A stretch of 64,000 bases of DNA from Pseudidiomarina homiensis (GCF_003987225.1 NZ_PIPX01000001.1:372001-436000); one strand, 5' to 3'. Numbered from the stretch's first letter, positions 16,253-26,650 are shown. Numbers and translations: made by a program. Notes: generated from the sequence alone by a model not told the origin.

Positions 16253-18753
16253 TGGCACAGGGCCCATTCCCAAAGAAGTTACTCGCAGCAGCCATCGTTT
16301 TAGCTTTAGGTGGCTGCGCTGAACAAAAAGTAGAGGCGCCAAGCGACGCAACGGCGGACGCTAATGCAATTTGGCCGAAAATTGAGTCGCCGGTTGTTTT
16401 AGACCAAGCAACTGAAGCGCGTATTACAGAAATGCTCAAGCAAATGACGTTAGAGCAGAAAATTGCGCAAATGATCCAGCCAGAAATTCGGGACATTACC
16501 GTAGAAGATATGCGGCGTTACGGTTTTGGCTCGTATTTGAATGGTGGCGGGGCTTTCCCAAATAACGATAAATACGCTACGCCGCAAGACTGGATCGATT
16601 TAGCTGATGCGATGTATCAGGCATCGGTTGATGACAGTCTTGATGGCTCCAGTATTCCTACCATGTGGGGTACCGATGCGGTTCATGGTCATAATAACGT
16701 TATTGGCGCAACGATTTTCCCACACAATATCGGCTTAGGGGCTGCGAATAACCCCGACCTCATTGAGCAAATTGCCCATGTCACCGCGCGTGAAGTGATG
16801 GCGACTGGCATTGACTGGGTGTTCGCTCCAACTGTCGCTGCCGCGCAAGACTTGCGTTGGGGCCGTACCTATGAAAGTTACTCCGAAGATCCAGCTATTG
16901 TGCGTGATTATGCCGCGGCGATTGTCACGGGTTTGCAAGGTAAAGTTGGCGAGAATTTTCTCGACGACCAACATGTGATCAGCACGGTGAAACACTTTGT
17001 GGGTGACGGTGGTACCACTGCAGGCATCGATCAGGGTAATACCGAGGTTGATGAACAAACCTTGTTTGACGTGCATGCGCAAGGCTATGTAGGCGGCTTA
17101 AACGCCGGCGCACAAACCGTTATGGCAAGCTTTAATAGTTGGAACAGTGAAAAAATCCACGGTCATGAATACCTGTTAACCGACGTATTAAAAGGCAAAA
17201 TGGGTTTTGATGGCTTCGTAGTAGGCGACTGGAATGGTCACGGCCAAATTCCTGGCTGTAGCAATTACGATTGTCCACAGGCTGCTAACGCAGGCCTTGA
17301 TGTGTATATGGTACCAACCGATGCATGGAAGCCCTTATATGAGAACTTGATTCAACAAGTCCGTGACGGTGTGATTGCACAAAGCCGCGTTGATGATGCG
17401 GTGCGTCGTATATTACGGGTGAAGATGCGTGCTGGTTTATTCGATAAACCTAGCCCAGCCGAGCGTCCGTTAGCAGGGCGTATGGATTTAATTGGTGCTG
17501 ACGACCATCGTGCGGTAGCGCGTGAAGCGGTGCGTCAATCGCTGGTTCTGTTGAAAAACGAAGGGCAGTTACTGCCATTAGATCCTAGCCAACGTATTTT
17601 GGTTGCCGGCACAGGTGCAGATAATATCGGCCAGCAATCGGGTGGTTGGACTATTAGCTGGCAAGGTACTGGTAACACCAATGAAGACTTCCCGGGTGGT
17701 ACTTCGATCTATCAAGGTATCGCTGACCAAGTCGCTGCTGCCGGTGGCGAAGCGGTACTCAGCGAGAACGGTGAGTTTAGCGAAAAACCCGACGTCGCTG
17801 TCGTCGTGTTTGGCGAGCAGCCTTATGCTGAAGGTAATGGTGACCTTGATAACCTTGATTACCAGCGCGGCAACGCTACTGACTTGGCGCTATTGCAAAA
17901 GCTGAAAGAGCAGGGCATCCCTGTCGTGACCTTATTTATTTCTGGGCGGCCACTGTGGGTAAACCCTGAGCTTAATGCCTCTGACGCTTTTATGGCGGTG
18001 TGGCTACCTGGGAGTGAAGGGCAAGGCGTGGCAGATGTGTTGCTGCGTGACGCTGATGGTGCCGTGCAATATGACGTTACCGGTCGTTTGCCGTTCGCAT
18101 GGCCCGCAGATCCTCAGGACAGCTCAGCATTGCTGCCTGTGGGAGCAGGGCTTAGTTATGGTGACGAAGCGCTACTTGCGGATGCTCTCAATGAGCAGTT
18201 AGCAAGCACTGGTGAAGTTGACCCTCTTGTGGTGTTTGAACGCGCGGTAAAGTCGCCTTGGTTGCTTGAACTACGCAGTGGTGAACAACGTGCTGCCGTG
18301 GAAAGCAGTATTCAAGAACTTGGCGCGATACGCAGTGAAACCTTCGATGATCAGGTGCAGGAAGACGCACGGCAGTTCGTGTTCAGTGGCGATGCGCTGG
18401 CAGGGTTTAACCTTGTTACGCCATTTCCACGCGATTTACGTGCCTATGACGCCGCAAATAGTGCCTTACAGGTGACCTTGCGTGTTGATGCTCAGGTGCC
18501 GAATGATGTAGCTCTGGAGCTGTATTGTGGCGAACAATGCGGTGTATCTGTAGCGCTTAGCGAGACACTTCAAGTATTGCCTCAGAGCGAATGGCAGACC
18601 CTTGATTTCAGCATTCAATGCTTGCAAGAGCAGGGTTTTGATTTAGCGAAGGCCAGCGGTATTTTTGGTCTAAGCACGGCAAACGAATGGTCGGTAAGCT
18701 TCAACGACATTCGACTTGTACCCACCACTGACAACGAAGCGCTCTGTCTGTAG
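16252..18753 (+). CDS. GH3 exo-beta-glucanase lipoprotein (ExoP-like)
   Basis: An 833-residue lipoprotein (lipobox LALGGC, Cys22). GH3 N-terminal barrel with nucleophile Asp326 in GFVVGDWNGH, GH3 C-terminal alpha/beta domain with likely acid/base Glu527 in GEQPYAEGNGD, then a C-terminal beta-sandwich (about 695-825) like the Exop_C domain of Pseudoalteromonas ExoP, whose length (about 840) is also similar. It should cut glucose from the ends of beta-1,3/1,4-glucans in the periplasm or on the outer membrane. The C-terminal block SEWQTLDFSIQCLQEQGFDL resembles the repeats of the GH16 protein in this locus. Confidence 0.9.
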   Translation: MAQGPFPKKLLAAAIVLALGGCAEQKVEAPSDATADANAIWPKIESPVVLDQATEARITEMLKQMTLEQKIAQMIQPEIRDITVEDMRRYGFGSYLNGGGAFPNNDKYATPQDWIDLADAMYQASVDDSLDGSSIPTMWGTDAVHGHNNVIGATIFPHNIGLGAANNPDLIEQIAHVTAREVMATGIDWVFAPTVAAAQDLRWGRTYESYSEDPAIVRDYAAAIVTGLQGKVGENFLDDQHVISTVKHFVGDGGTTAGIDQGNTEVDEQTLFDVHAQGYVGGLNAGAQTVMASFNSWNSEKIHGHEYLLTDVLKGKMGFDGFVVGDWNGHGQIPGCSNYDCPQAANAGLDVYMVPTDAWKPLYENLIQQVRDGVIAQSRVDDAVRRILRVKMRAGLFDKPSPAERPLAGRMDLIGADDHRAVAREAVRQSLVLLKNEGQLLPLDPSQRILVAGTGADNIGQQSGGWTISWQGTGNTNEDFPGGTSIYQGIADQVAAAGGEAVLSENGEFSEKPDVAVVVFGEQPYAEGNGDLDNLDYQRGNATDLALLQKLKEQGIPVVTLFISGRPLWVNPELNASDAFMAVWLPGSEGQGVADVLLRDADGAVQYDVTGRLPFAWPADPQDSSALLPVGAGLSYGDEALLADALNEQLASTGEVDPLVVFERAVKSPWLLELRSGEQRAAVESSIQELGAIRSETFDDQVQEDARQFVFSGDALAGFNLVTPFPRDLRAYDAANSALQVTLRVDAQVPNDVALELYCGEQCGVSVALSETLQVLPQSEWQTLDFSIQCLQEQGFDLAKASGIFGLSTANEWSVSFNDIRLVPTTDNEALCL

Positions 18754-18782
18754 CGCTTCGTTTGTAACTTTAGTAGCAATAA

Positions 18783-18809
18783 AAAAAGCCCGCATAAAGC
18801 GGGCTTTTT
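18783..18809. terminator. Bidirectional terminator between GH3 and TonB-receptor genes
   Basis: AAAAAGCCCGC (18783-18793) and GCGGGCTTTTT (18799-18809) form an 11-bp stem, GC-rich at the core, with A and T tracts for both strands. It separates convergent transcripts. Confidence 0.9.
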
Positions 18810-18852
18810 CGTAGTTCCTTTTCCGTTTCGTTTCGTTTGCTCACCGTTGTGG

Positions 18853-21837
18853 TTAGAAGCTGTAACGCGCTCCAAACACATAACGGGGACCGTACTGGCG
18901 TGCGAAGAGGAACTGTTCTTCGTAGCGCCCGTACCCTTCTTCGGTCTCGTTCGTCAGGTTAATACCTTCCAAAAAGACCGTAAATTTATCGGTAACGTCA
19001 TAGTTAATGCTCATGTCCCACTGGCCATAAGATTTGGCGAATTGTGGTGGAGCATCGGCTGAGCCTTGAGCTTGGCCGACACCAATGAGGTAACTATCAC
19101 GCCACGCATAGGTGAGTTTCACTGACCAACCGTGGTCTTCGTAGAAGGCCTGGAGGTTAGCTGAGTCACTTAAACCTGTCAGTGGTGCTTGCTGAGTTAA
19201 GCTATCCACGTCAAATTTCACGTCACCGTCAACGACAGTGGCATTGACGCCAAAACCAAAGCCTGACTCACCGAATAGGTGCTGTACTGCAACCTCAAAA
19301 CCATCGACAGTTTTACTATCGGTATTTGACGGCTGGCTCACCTGCCAAACAATCAAAGGATCGTCCGCAGCTGGCTCAATCACGCCTTCACCATTACCGA
19401 AGCCAAGCGCAATCATCTCGTCAAAGATGGCTGTACTGGTAGCTTGTTCGCCACGACCTTCTAGAGAAGCAACTGCTTGTTGATAACGCGGTCCTTCGAA
19501 GATGTCACGAAGTCCATCAACAGTGATCTCGGTAATTGTGTTCTGAACAAAGTTGTCGACTTCCTTACGGAAGTAACCTACCGACGCATAGCTACCGGGA
19601 GCGTAATAGTACTCAAGGGCTAAATCGATATTGGTCGATTCGTACGGAAGTAGGTTAGGGTTACCTGTTGAACCTGAACGTGAACCAGGTTTCGGGCTAC
19701 CACTCAACGAGCGACCTCCTGCTAATGCACCAAGTGGTGCACGAGCGATGGTTTTGCCGGTTGAGAAACGGCCGACTAGCTCATCGGTAAATTCGACTTT
19801 GAGATCGAGCATCGGAAGCAATACATCATGTTCACCGGTTAAGGTGAGGAAGTTTACCTGGTCGGAAGGCTCGTACTGCATGATCCATTCAGATGCACTT
19901 ACCCAGTTCACTTGACGCTCGACACGTTGTGCCACGTTGCTGGTAACGTCCGTTTGTTCATAGCGCAAACCAAAGTTTAACTCGACAGGGTAGCGACCAA
20001 TTTCAAACTCCCAGTCTGACTGGATGAAAATCGCATCGGTCACTTCGCGCAGTGAATTGTTGCTGTCGATACCGTCGAAGAACGGGTTCGGCATATAGGC
20101 GTCACTGCCCATCAACTCTTCGGTTAGATACGCTGCTTGACGTGCGACGGCTTCGTCGTAGTCATAGGTGTAGTAATAGTTGGTCAGCAAGTTGTTACCG
20201 CCACCGGCAAACTGGTCTAAGAAGTCGCCAGTGCGGTTAAGCGTAAACATGCCATCAGGGAAAATCTCGGTGAACGATGGATTAAAGCCAGGACCACCAC
20301 GCAGTCCACTCCATGCGGTGTAACCAGAAAGATCCTGATCGGTGCGTGACAAACCAGCAGTAATCTTAACTAAAGGTACATCAAAGGTATTGTAATTGTA
20401 CCAATCACCTTTCAACTGGTACTGCTTGACGTTTGATTCACCTTCGCGACGGAAGAACTGGCTGAAGTTCGAGTCGATTTCGCTCGGCGCAAGAACATTG
20501 GTACCGTTGTTCCAGTTGACCAACATTTGTGGAATATCGCCGGTACGGAAATCGTAGATCTTCGAACGCAGCTGGTCTGAGCCCAAGATCACTTGACCAA
20601 ACATGCCGCTGCCAGGGTCAGCACCGTCGTCGGTCGAGTTACTTGAATCGTGGGCGTCAAACCAGAGCCGCAAGTCGTCATTCACATCATAAGTGATATT
20701 GAGGCCAATGGATTTGGCTTTAACTTCAGTGGTGCCTTTTTCTGCCGTGAACGAAGCATCGTTACCGGCGATATCGGCGTATACCGCCGTACCGTTTTCG
20801 TCGAGTTCGTAGGCATTAATGTTGCCGCCGAATTCATTCCAAATCCCCCAACCAAAGGCTTCACGGCCGGTGAGGGCGCGGCTAGCTGTGTAATCAGTGG
20901 TAATGACCAAATCGTCAACCGGAGCGAACTGTAGGGTCAACTGTCCGTTCGTACGCTCTGTGGCTAAATCAGCAAAGCCATAGTTCATGTCTTTCGGGAA
21001 GAAGTGGTTACCAACGCGGTTACCTTCTTCGTCGATTGGGCGTGGGTCGATGACTTTACTTGGGTCAAGATCGTCGGGTAGACCTACGTTGGCCTGCCAA
21101 CCTTGAATATTGGCTTGCTGCACGCGAAAGTCACGACGCGATTGAGAAACCGTGAAGGCAACACCGACACGATCGTCAGCAAAAGTATCACTGTAAATCG
21201 CAGCGATTTCCGGTGTGACGTCATCACCGGTTTCGACCGAGCTATCGTGAATACCTTTTCCCATGACCGTAAAGTTTTGGCCTGGGCTGGCCAATGGACG
21301 ACGGGTCACGATGTTGACCGTCGCACCTAAACCGCCACTAGGGGTCGCCGCTCGGGCAGTTTTATAAACTTCAAGCGAGCGAACACCTACCGATGAAAGG
21401 TTTTCTAAGTTGTACGAGCGGGTATAACCAGTGCCTGGCATTTGGCGCCCGTTAAGGGTCACCAAGTTAAAATCAGGACCAAAACCACGCACGGTGATTT
21501 GGCTACCTTCGCCGTTCACTCGACTTACCGAAACACCGGTAATACGTTGCAACGACTCCGCAAGGTTAGTATCTGGGAACTTACCGATTTCTTCGGCAGA
21601 AATGGCGTCGACGACGCCATCGCTATTGCGTTTAAAATCGGTTGAGCGAGCAAGACTACCGCGGATACCGCGGACTTCTAGAACTTCGACATTCTCTTGT
21701 TGCGCTTGCTCTTGTTCGTTCTGATTCGCATCAGCCTCTTGCGCATAGAGCGGTGCCATCAAACCAGCGGTTAGAACTACTGACACAGCTGCCGCGACAG
21801 GGCTTTTCATAAACGTTGTTTTTTTCATTTTAATCAT
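18853..21837 (-). CDS. TonB-dependent receptor for glucan oligosaccharides
   Basis: A 994-residue outer-membrane receptor of the Xanthomonas/Caulobacter type used for carbohydrates. Signal peptide ends near LYAQ; the TonB box is probably ENVEVLEVRG; the plug has AEEIGKFPDTNLAESLQRITGVSVSR and GSQITVRGFGPDFNLVTLNGR; the barrel ends with aromatic F after RYVFGARYSF. It follows the GH16 gene by 23 bases on the same strand, so both are likely one operon behind the operator at 24575. Expected role: import of laminarin oligosaccharides. Alternative start at 21828. Confidence 0.92.
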   Translation of the reverse strand: MIKMKKTTFMKSPVAAAVSVVLTAGLMAPLYAQEADANQNEQEQAQQENVEVLEVRGIRGSLARSTDFKRNSDGVVDAISAEEIGKFPDTNLAESLQRITGVSVSRVNGEGSQITVRGFGPDFNLVTLNGRQMPGTGYTRSYNLENLSSVGVRSLEVYKTARAATPSGGLGATVNIVTRRPLASPGQNFTVMGKGIHDSSVETGDDVTPEIAAIYSDTFADDRVGVAFTVSQSRRDFRVQQANIQGWQANVGLPDDLDPSKVIDPRPIDEEGNRVGNHFFPKDMNYGFADLATERTNGQLTLQFAPVDDLVITTDYTASRALTGREAFGWGIWNEFGGNINAYELDENGTAVYADIAGNDASFTAEKGTTEVKAKSIGLNITYDVNDDLRLWFDAHDSSNSTDDGADPGSGMFGQVILGSDQLRSKIYDFRTGDIPQMLVNWNNGTNVLAPSEIDSNFSQFFRREGESNVKQYQLKGDWYNYNTFDVPLVKITAGLSRTDQDLSGYTAWSGLRGGPGFNPSFTEIFPDGMFTLNRTGDFLDQFAGGGNNLLTNYYYTYDYDEAVARQAAYLTEELMGSDAYMPNPFFDGIDSNNSLREVTDAIFIQSDWEFEIGRYPVELNFGLRYEQTDVTSNVAQRVERQVNWVSASEWIMQYEPSDQVNFLTLTGEHDVLLPMLDLKVEFTDELVGRFSTGKTIARAPLGALAGGRSLSGSPKPGSRSGSTGNPNLLPYESTNIDLALEYYYAPGSYASVGYFRKEVDNFVQNTITEITVDGLRDIFEGPRYQQAVASLEGRGEQATSTAIFDEMIALGFGNGEGVIEPAADDPLIVWQVSQPSNTDSKTVDGFEVAVQHLFGESGFGFGVNATVVDGDVKFDVDSLTQQAPLTGLSDSANLQAFYEDHGWSVKLTYAWRDSYLIGVGQAQGSADAPPQFAKSYGQWDMSINYDVTDKFTVFLEGINLTNETEEGYGRYEEQFLFARQYGPRYVFGARYSF

Positions 21838-21860
21838 CGTCCGTTTTTGCGCTGTACGCG

Positions 21861-24497
21861 TTAAAAGTTAGCAATCTGCACGTTGTCGATTTGATACACC
21901 ACGCCCTGACCTGTGCCCCACGCAGGGAAGATCATGAGTACGTTGATATCACTAATATCGAGTCCGGCGTCAAACAGCTCTTGTAACGGGAAGTTGTAAC
22001 GCGCCCATTCACCAGCAACTGGTGCGGTATCGTAGTTACCTGACGCCAGCGGTAGTTCGACGGCAGTAGCTGCACCGGTAGATTCAACTTTAAAGAACCA
22101 ATCGGTTGGCCCAGCAGTAGGCTGCGAAACAATACGCATATCAAAACTAATCGCACCATTCGCAACCAGTGGCGAGGCATCGTAGCTCACGCCTTCGTCA
22201 GCTAAGAAACCAAGAACCGTCTCAGGCCAGCCAGGGATTTCAAATTGTGCAACAGAACCGTACGGAGCATCAGCAGATACGATGCTAGGTTCGGTGCCAG
22301 CACAGCAGTCCCAAAGTGACCAACCGCTAGCGATGTTGTTTTCAAAAACGGTCAAACCATCGTTACCAGCGCTCGGATTATAGATGCGCGCCTCGTCGAC
22401 ACGATAGACAGCGCCATCACCCGTGCCCCAAGCTGGGAAAATCATGATGACGTCAATTGCCGAAACGTCGAGACCTAGGTCAGCGAGCTCTTGCAGGCCA
22501 AAAGTATAGGTCTGCCATTCACCCGTAGTAGGTGAGTTACCGGCATTGCCAGTGGCAAGATCTACTTCAACTGCGGTTGACGCGCCGTCACTTTCAATTT
22601 TGAACTTCCAAACCGCATCTTGGCTAGCTGGTGGGTTGACGACTTTCATGTCGAATTGCACCACGCCTTCAATCAAAATATCGCTGGCGTCAAACTGAAT
22701 GCCACTGCCGTCGGCTGGTTTAAAGCCCATGACGGTTGGGGTTGCGCCGATTGAGAACTCAGCAACGGGGCCACGGTCTTCATCAGTCACGACTTCAGGA
22801 TTAGTTCCGCCACAGCAATCCCACAAAGGCCACTCAGGATTTTCGGCATCACCGAACAGAACTAACTCTGGTGATGGACCTTCCGGTGCCGCAATTTCAA
22901 CGTTGTTGAGTAAGTATTCAGCGCCTTCACCAGTGCCCCATGCTGGGAACACCATAATGACGTCAATGGCCGACACATCAAGACCAGCATCTGCCAGTGC
23001 TTGTAATGGGTAAGTGACGGTTTGCCACTCGCCGGCGACCGGAGCAACGCCTTCTTCACTCGAGCTAATCGGTAGTTCAACCGCAGTCGAGCCTTCGTTA
23101 CTTTCAACTTTGAACAACCAGGTTGTTGCCGCAGCTGGTTGCGATACAACTTTCAAGTCAAAAGAAATCGAGCCATTTTCAATAATTGGCGAGGCGTCAA
23201 ACGGCGAAGGTTGGCCATTTGGATCGGTGATAAATGCTGAACGTGAAACAAAGCCGTTAACCGTAGGAGTTGCACCAACCGTGAAACGATAGGATGGGCC
23301 TTTTTCGGCATCATCTACGATTTCTGGAGTTGAACCGCCACAGCAATCCCATGCAGGCCAGTTCGGGTTAGGCGTGCCAGCGAAAATCGTAAGGTTTTCT
23401 GCGACACCACTTGAAGGAGGTGATGGAATAGGAGCTTCGCCTTCAACTAGTGTTTCTTCGTCTTTGTAACCGGCGCGAATGGTCTCACAACCACGGCCAG
23501 TATCTGGGTTCGCGGCACATTCGTAAACGCGAACGTAGTCAATTTCAAAGGTTTGTCCGTTCGCAAACGCTTCAGGGTCAACACCAAGCTCGTTCACGTT
23601 CTCTGGCCAAGTACCACCGACGGCAAGGTTCATGATCAGATGGAAGCGTTGGTCAAACGGCGCTGCGTTGTAGACCGTTTCGAGTTCACCGGTTGCTTGA
23701 TCATAAAATTCAGCGAACCAGCCGCGATGACTTAAACCAACTGCCTCGCCTTTACTGTTGTAACGAACTTTTGACTCCATCTGTGTTTGATACAGATAAC
23801 CGTCAACGTACCAACGGATTTCGCCTTCCTGCCATTCGATGGTGTAGGTATGGAAGTCGTCAGCTGGGTTGGCACCATCAGGGAGCGCATACGCTTTACC
23901 TGATGAAGAATTTTGTGGCGCGTCGCGGCCGTAATGCAACGTACCATAAACGTGCGCTTCGGGGTTGCCGTCAGCGTCAGCAGCTTTCAGGTTAACCGCT
24001 TCAACAATGTCAATCTCGCCTGACTTCGGCCATCCGCCATAAACTTCATCGGTCGGGAACATCCAAACTGCTGGCCAAGAGCCTTGTCCGAAAGGCATTT
24101 TCGCGCGCACTTCGATACGACCGTAAGTGAAGTCACCTTTATATTTGCTGTTTAACCGTGCAGAGGTGTAAGGCTTTTCTGCACCTTCTTCAGCGGGGAG
24201 GGCAACAATCTTAAGGGTATCATCGGAAACGTAGGCATTGTCTGAGCTGTCGGTGTAACACTGTTGCTCTTGGTTACCGCCGCCCGCGCAGTTCACTTCA
24301 AAGTTCCATTTATTGGTGTCGATACTCGAGCCAGAGAATTCATCGCTCCAGACAAGTTGCCAATCATCTACCGGAGCCGTTGTGTCGACGGCGTCAAAAT
24401 CTGAAGTTGTTTTGACATCACCACCGCCACAGCCGACTAGGCCGAAGGTCAAAAAGAGCGCCGCAATGGGGCTCTTGGTTAGAGTTCTGTTAGACAT
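21861..24497 (-). CDS. GH16 endo-beta-1,3-glucanase (laminarinase) lipoprotein with three C-terminal modules
   Basis: An 878-residue lipoprotein (lipobox GLVGC, Cys23). GH16 domain about 45-327 with catalytic motif E161-I-D-I-V-E166 and GSWPAVWM, as in laminarinases. A Pro/Ser linker (355-366) leads to three tandem modules, each with WDCC(G/A)G near its start and (E)WxxYxFxLQ(E)LxDxGLDxS..FPAWGTG near its end, at residues 368-537, 543-707 and 713-878. These are probably carbohydrate-binding or surface-anchoring modules. First gene of an operon with the TonB receptor; a LacI-type operator lies 78 bases upstream. Confidence 0.93.
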   Translation of the reverse strand: MSNRTLTKSPIAALFLTFGLVGCGGGDVKTTSDFDAVDTTAPVDDWQLVWSDEFSGSSIDTNKWNFEVNCAGGGNQEQQCYTDSSDNAYVSDDTLKIVALPAEEGAEKPYTSARLNSKYKGDFTYGRIEVRAKMPFGQGSWPAVWMFPTDEVYGGWPKSGEIDIVEAVNLKAADADGNPEAHVYGTLHYGRDAPQNSSSGKAYALPDGANPADDFHTYTIEWQEGEIRWYVDGYLYQTQMESKVRYNSKGEAVGLSHRGWFAEFYDQATGELETVYNAAPFDQRFHLIMNLAVGGTWPENVNELGVDPEAFANGQTFEIDYVRVYECAANPDTGRGCETIRAGYKDEETLVEGEAPIPSPPSSGVAENLTIFAGTPNPNWPAWDCCGGSTPEIVDDAEKGPSYRFTVGATPTVNGFVSRSAFITDPNGQPSPFDASPIIENGSISFDLKVVSQPAAATTWLFKVESNEGSTAVELPISSSEEGVAPVAGEWQTVTYPLQALADAGLDVSAIDVIMVFPAWGTGEGAEYLLNNVEIAAPEGPSPELVLFGDAENPEWPLWDCCGGTNPEVVTDEDRGPVAEFSIGATPTVMGFKPADGSGIQFDASDILIEGVVQFDMKVVNPPASQDAVWKFKIESDGASTAVEVDLATGNAGNSPTTGEWQTYTFGLQELADLGLDVSAIDVIMIFPAWGTGDGAVYRVDEARIYNPSAGNDGLTVFENNIASGWSLWDCCAGTEPSIVSADAPYGSVAQFEIPGWPETVLGFLADEGVSYDASPLVANGAISFDMRIVSQPTAGPTDWFFKVESTGAATAVELPLASGNYDTAPVAGEWARYNFPLQELFDAGLDISDINVLMIFPAWGTGQGVVYQIDNVQIANF
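21864..23396 (-). repeat. Three tandem about 165-residue modules within the GH16 gene
   Basis: Coding repeats at 22887-23396, 22377-22871 and 21864-22361. Conserved marks in each: WDCC(G/A)G, FDAS/YDAS, (S/T)..(S/G)(A/T)AVE(L/V), and FPAWGTG. The copies are clearly diverged in sequence, so the duplication is old; recombination between them is unlikely to be frequent. Confidence 0.9.
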
Positions 24498-24574
24498 AAC
24501 TGAGTTCCTGGTTGATTACTCATGTTGTACTGCTTTTTGTAATTATTAGCTTTTGATGCTTTTTTAAGCTGCTC

Positions 24575-24592
24575 TATGAAAGCGCTTTCATA
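24575..24592. promoter_or_regulatory. LacI-family operator 2 (GH16-TonB receptor operon)
   Basis: TATGAAAGCGCTTTCATA is a perfect 18-bp palindrome containing the same 16 bases as the site at 14952. It lies 78 bases upstream of the GH16 start codon in the 147-base gap before gapA. Confidence 0.85.
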
Positions 24593-24644
24593 ACATAGAA
24601 CAAGAAGTTTTTTGCGTCAATCACGAAAGCATAAATTTCCTTAT

Positions 24645-25706
24645 TTAATTGTTAATGAGTGCTGCCGAGTCTGCGTAAGCGTCGGGCTGGTGGGCTTGTT
24701 TTGATTGGCTTAGCCAAGCGAGGGTGGTGTCTAACATGCGTTGGCTAAAGCCCCATTCGTTGTCGTACCAGGCCATGACCTTGACCAGACGGCCACTCAC
24801 ACGCGTTTGACTTGCGTCAAAGACAGCAGAGCTTGGGTTGTGATTAAAGTCCGTGGAAACTAATGGCAAGGTGTTGATGCTCAGTACTTTGCCCAGCTTG
24901 CCTTGCGCTGCTTCGCGAATGATCTGGTTGACTTCTTCAACGCTGGTATCGCGCTGTGCAATAAAAGATAAATCAACCAATGAAACATTAGGTGTTGGTA
25001 CGCGCACGGCAAGACCATCAACCTTACCGTGCAGTTCAGGAATGACTAAGCCAACAGCTGCTGCTGCACCGGTCTTTGAGGGAATCATCGATAGCGCAGC
25101 AGCGCGAGCGCGTTGCGGATCGCTGTGGTAAGCATCGTTGAGATTTTGATCATTGGTATAGGCGTGCACGGTGGTCATCAACCCGTTTTCGATACCGAGG
25201 GCATCATGCAGGGGTTTTGCCACAGGAGCTAAGCAGTTAGTTGTGCATGAAGCGTTCGAAATCACTTCATGGGTAGCATTTAATAAGTGCTCGTTGACGC
25301 CAAATACAATGGTGGCATCTGCGCCTTTCGCTGGTGCCGAAACTAAAACTTTTTGGGCACCTGCTTGCAAATGTAACGCCGCTTTGTCGCGCGCTGTAAA
25401 CAAGCCGGTACACTCGAACACCACGTCAATGCCAAGTTGTTGCCACGGTAACTGGCTTGGGTCGCGCTCGCTAAGCATCTTTATTTCATGGCCCCCAATC
25501 CGTAACGCGTCGTCCTTGCTGGTGACTTCATAACCCAGTGGACCATGAACAGAGTCAAATTTCAGCAGGTGAGCGTGTACGTTAGGGTCTCCTAAGTCGT
25601 TGATCGCAACGATTTGGATTTGGCCGTCGAGCTTACGTTCAAGCCATGCGCGTACAATATTCTTACCAATACGCCCGAATCCATTAATGGCCACGCGAAT
25701 AGTCAT
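24645..25706 (-). CDS. gapA: Glyceraldehyde-3-phosphate dehydrogenase, type I
   Basis: A 353-residue enzyme converting glyceraldehyde 3-phosphate to 1,3-bisphosphoglycerate. NAD motif [10 protein letters not shown] at the start, catalytic Cys154 in SNASCTTNC, and the C-terminal [11 protein letters not shown] are present. A short extra tail (about 20 residues, [20 protein letters not shown]) extends past the usual end. It follows hexR by two bases, so it is probably co-transcribed and under HexR control. Erythrose-4-phosphate dehydrogenase is a less likely alternative. Confidence 0.93.
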   Translation of the reverse strand: MTIRVAINGFGRIGKNIVRAWLERKLDGQIQIVAINDLGDPNVHAHLLKFDSVHGPLGYEVTSKDDALRIGGHEIKMLSERDPSQLPWQQLGIDVVFECTGLFTARDKAALHLQAGAQKVLVSAPAKGADATIVFGVNEHLLNATHEVISNASCTTNCLAPVAKPLHDALGIENGLMTTVHAYTNDQNLNDAYHSDPQRARAAALSMIPSKTGAAAAVGLVIPELHGKVDGLAVRVPTPNVSLVDLSFIAQRDTSVEEVNQIIREAAQGKLGKVLSINTLPLVSTDFNHNPSSAVFDASQTRVSGRLVKVMAWYDNEWGFSQRMLDTTLAWLSQSKQAHQPDAYADSAALINN

Positions 25707-25708
25707 AA

Positions 25709-26569
25709 TTACTCCTTATCTTTTATCGTTTTCTGGTAACGCGAATCACGTAAGCTGGCCTTAATGCGACGCAGCTTGTCGCGGAATGCAGGGCCCTTGT
25801 CGAGGGTAAAACCGGTTACGAGGACATCAATGATGACCAATTGTGCGATGCGAGAAGCCATTGGCATGTAAACGTCGGTGTCTTCAGGAACCTGAGTTGA
25901 AAGCACGATGTTGCTTTCTCGTGCTAATGGACTATCTGCGGCGGTTAAGCCTATAACCGTCGCGTCGCTCGCCTTCGCCAGCGCAGCAACTTCGCACAGC
26001 GCCTTGGTGCGACCAGTGTGACTAATAAAGATCAGCACATCGCCAGCCTTGGCGTTGATCGCCGCCATACGTTGCATCAATACGTCGTCGGAAAATTGTA
26101 CGGGTGTTTCGAAGCGAAGAAATTTATTGTGGGCATCGTGTGCTACTGAAGCCGATGCGCCTAATCCAAAAAAAGCGATCTTCTGCGCCTGATTAAGTGC
26201 GTCAATCGCCTGCTGTAAGCCTTCATTGTCAACGTGATTACGGGTGACGTTTAGCGCCGCCATCGTGGATTCAAAAATTTTAGCGGTATAGTCGGCGAGG
26301 GTGTCATTTTGTTCCACATGGCGATTGACGTAGGGCGTTCCCTTGACCAAGCTCTGCGCAAGCAGCAGCTTAAAATCAGGATAACCTTTAGCGCCCATGG
26401 TGCGACAAAATCGATTAACTGTGGGTTCGCTAACGTCTGCTTGTTCTGCCAAACTTGCTATGCTTTGGTGAATAGCCGACTGTGGGTCGGCCAAGATAAC
26501 TTGGGCGACCTTGCGTTCGGACTTACTAAGTTCAAGTAAGCTTTGCTGCAACTGTTCGAGAAGATTCAT
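25709..26569 (-). CDS. hexR: HexR-type RpiR-family regulator
   Basis: A 286-residue regulator: N-terminal RpiR helix-turn-helix ([39 protein letters not shown]) and a C-terminal SIS sugar-phosphate domain ([38 protein letters not shown]). HexR senses 2-keto-3-deoxy-6-phosphogluconate and controls central carbon genes in gammaproteobacteria. Position opposite zwf and two matching palindromes in between support the name. Confidence 0.92.
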   Translation of the reverse strand: MNLLEQLQQSLLELSKSERKVAQVILADPQSAIHQSIASLAEQADVSEPTVNRFCRTMGAKGYPDFKLLLAQSLVKGTPYVNRHVEQNDTLADYTAKIFESTMAALNVTRNHVDNEGLQQAIDALNQAQKIAFFGLGASASVAHDAHNKFLRFETPVQFSDDVLMQRMAAINAKAGDVLIFISHTGRTKALCEVAALAKASDATVIGLTAADSPLARESNIVLSTQVPEDTDVYMPMASRIAQLVIIDVLVTGFTLDKGPAFRDKLRRIKASLRDSRYQKTIKDKE

Positions 26570-26589
26570 AGCTTAATCCTAGTTCGTTT

Positions 26590-26604
26590 TGTAATTAAAT
26601 TACA
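26590..26604. promoter_or_regulatory. HexR-type operator A
   Basis: TGTAATTAAATTACA is a perfect 15-bp palindrome and fits the HexR consensus TGTARTDWAATYACA known from Shewanella. It is 21 bases upstream of hexR, so it likely mediates autoregulation of hexR-gapA. Confidence 0.88.
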
Positions 26605-26650
26605 TTTTATTGGATTTTATAGCAATAGATTGCTAGCATCTTCGTCAAAT

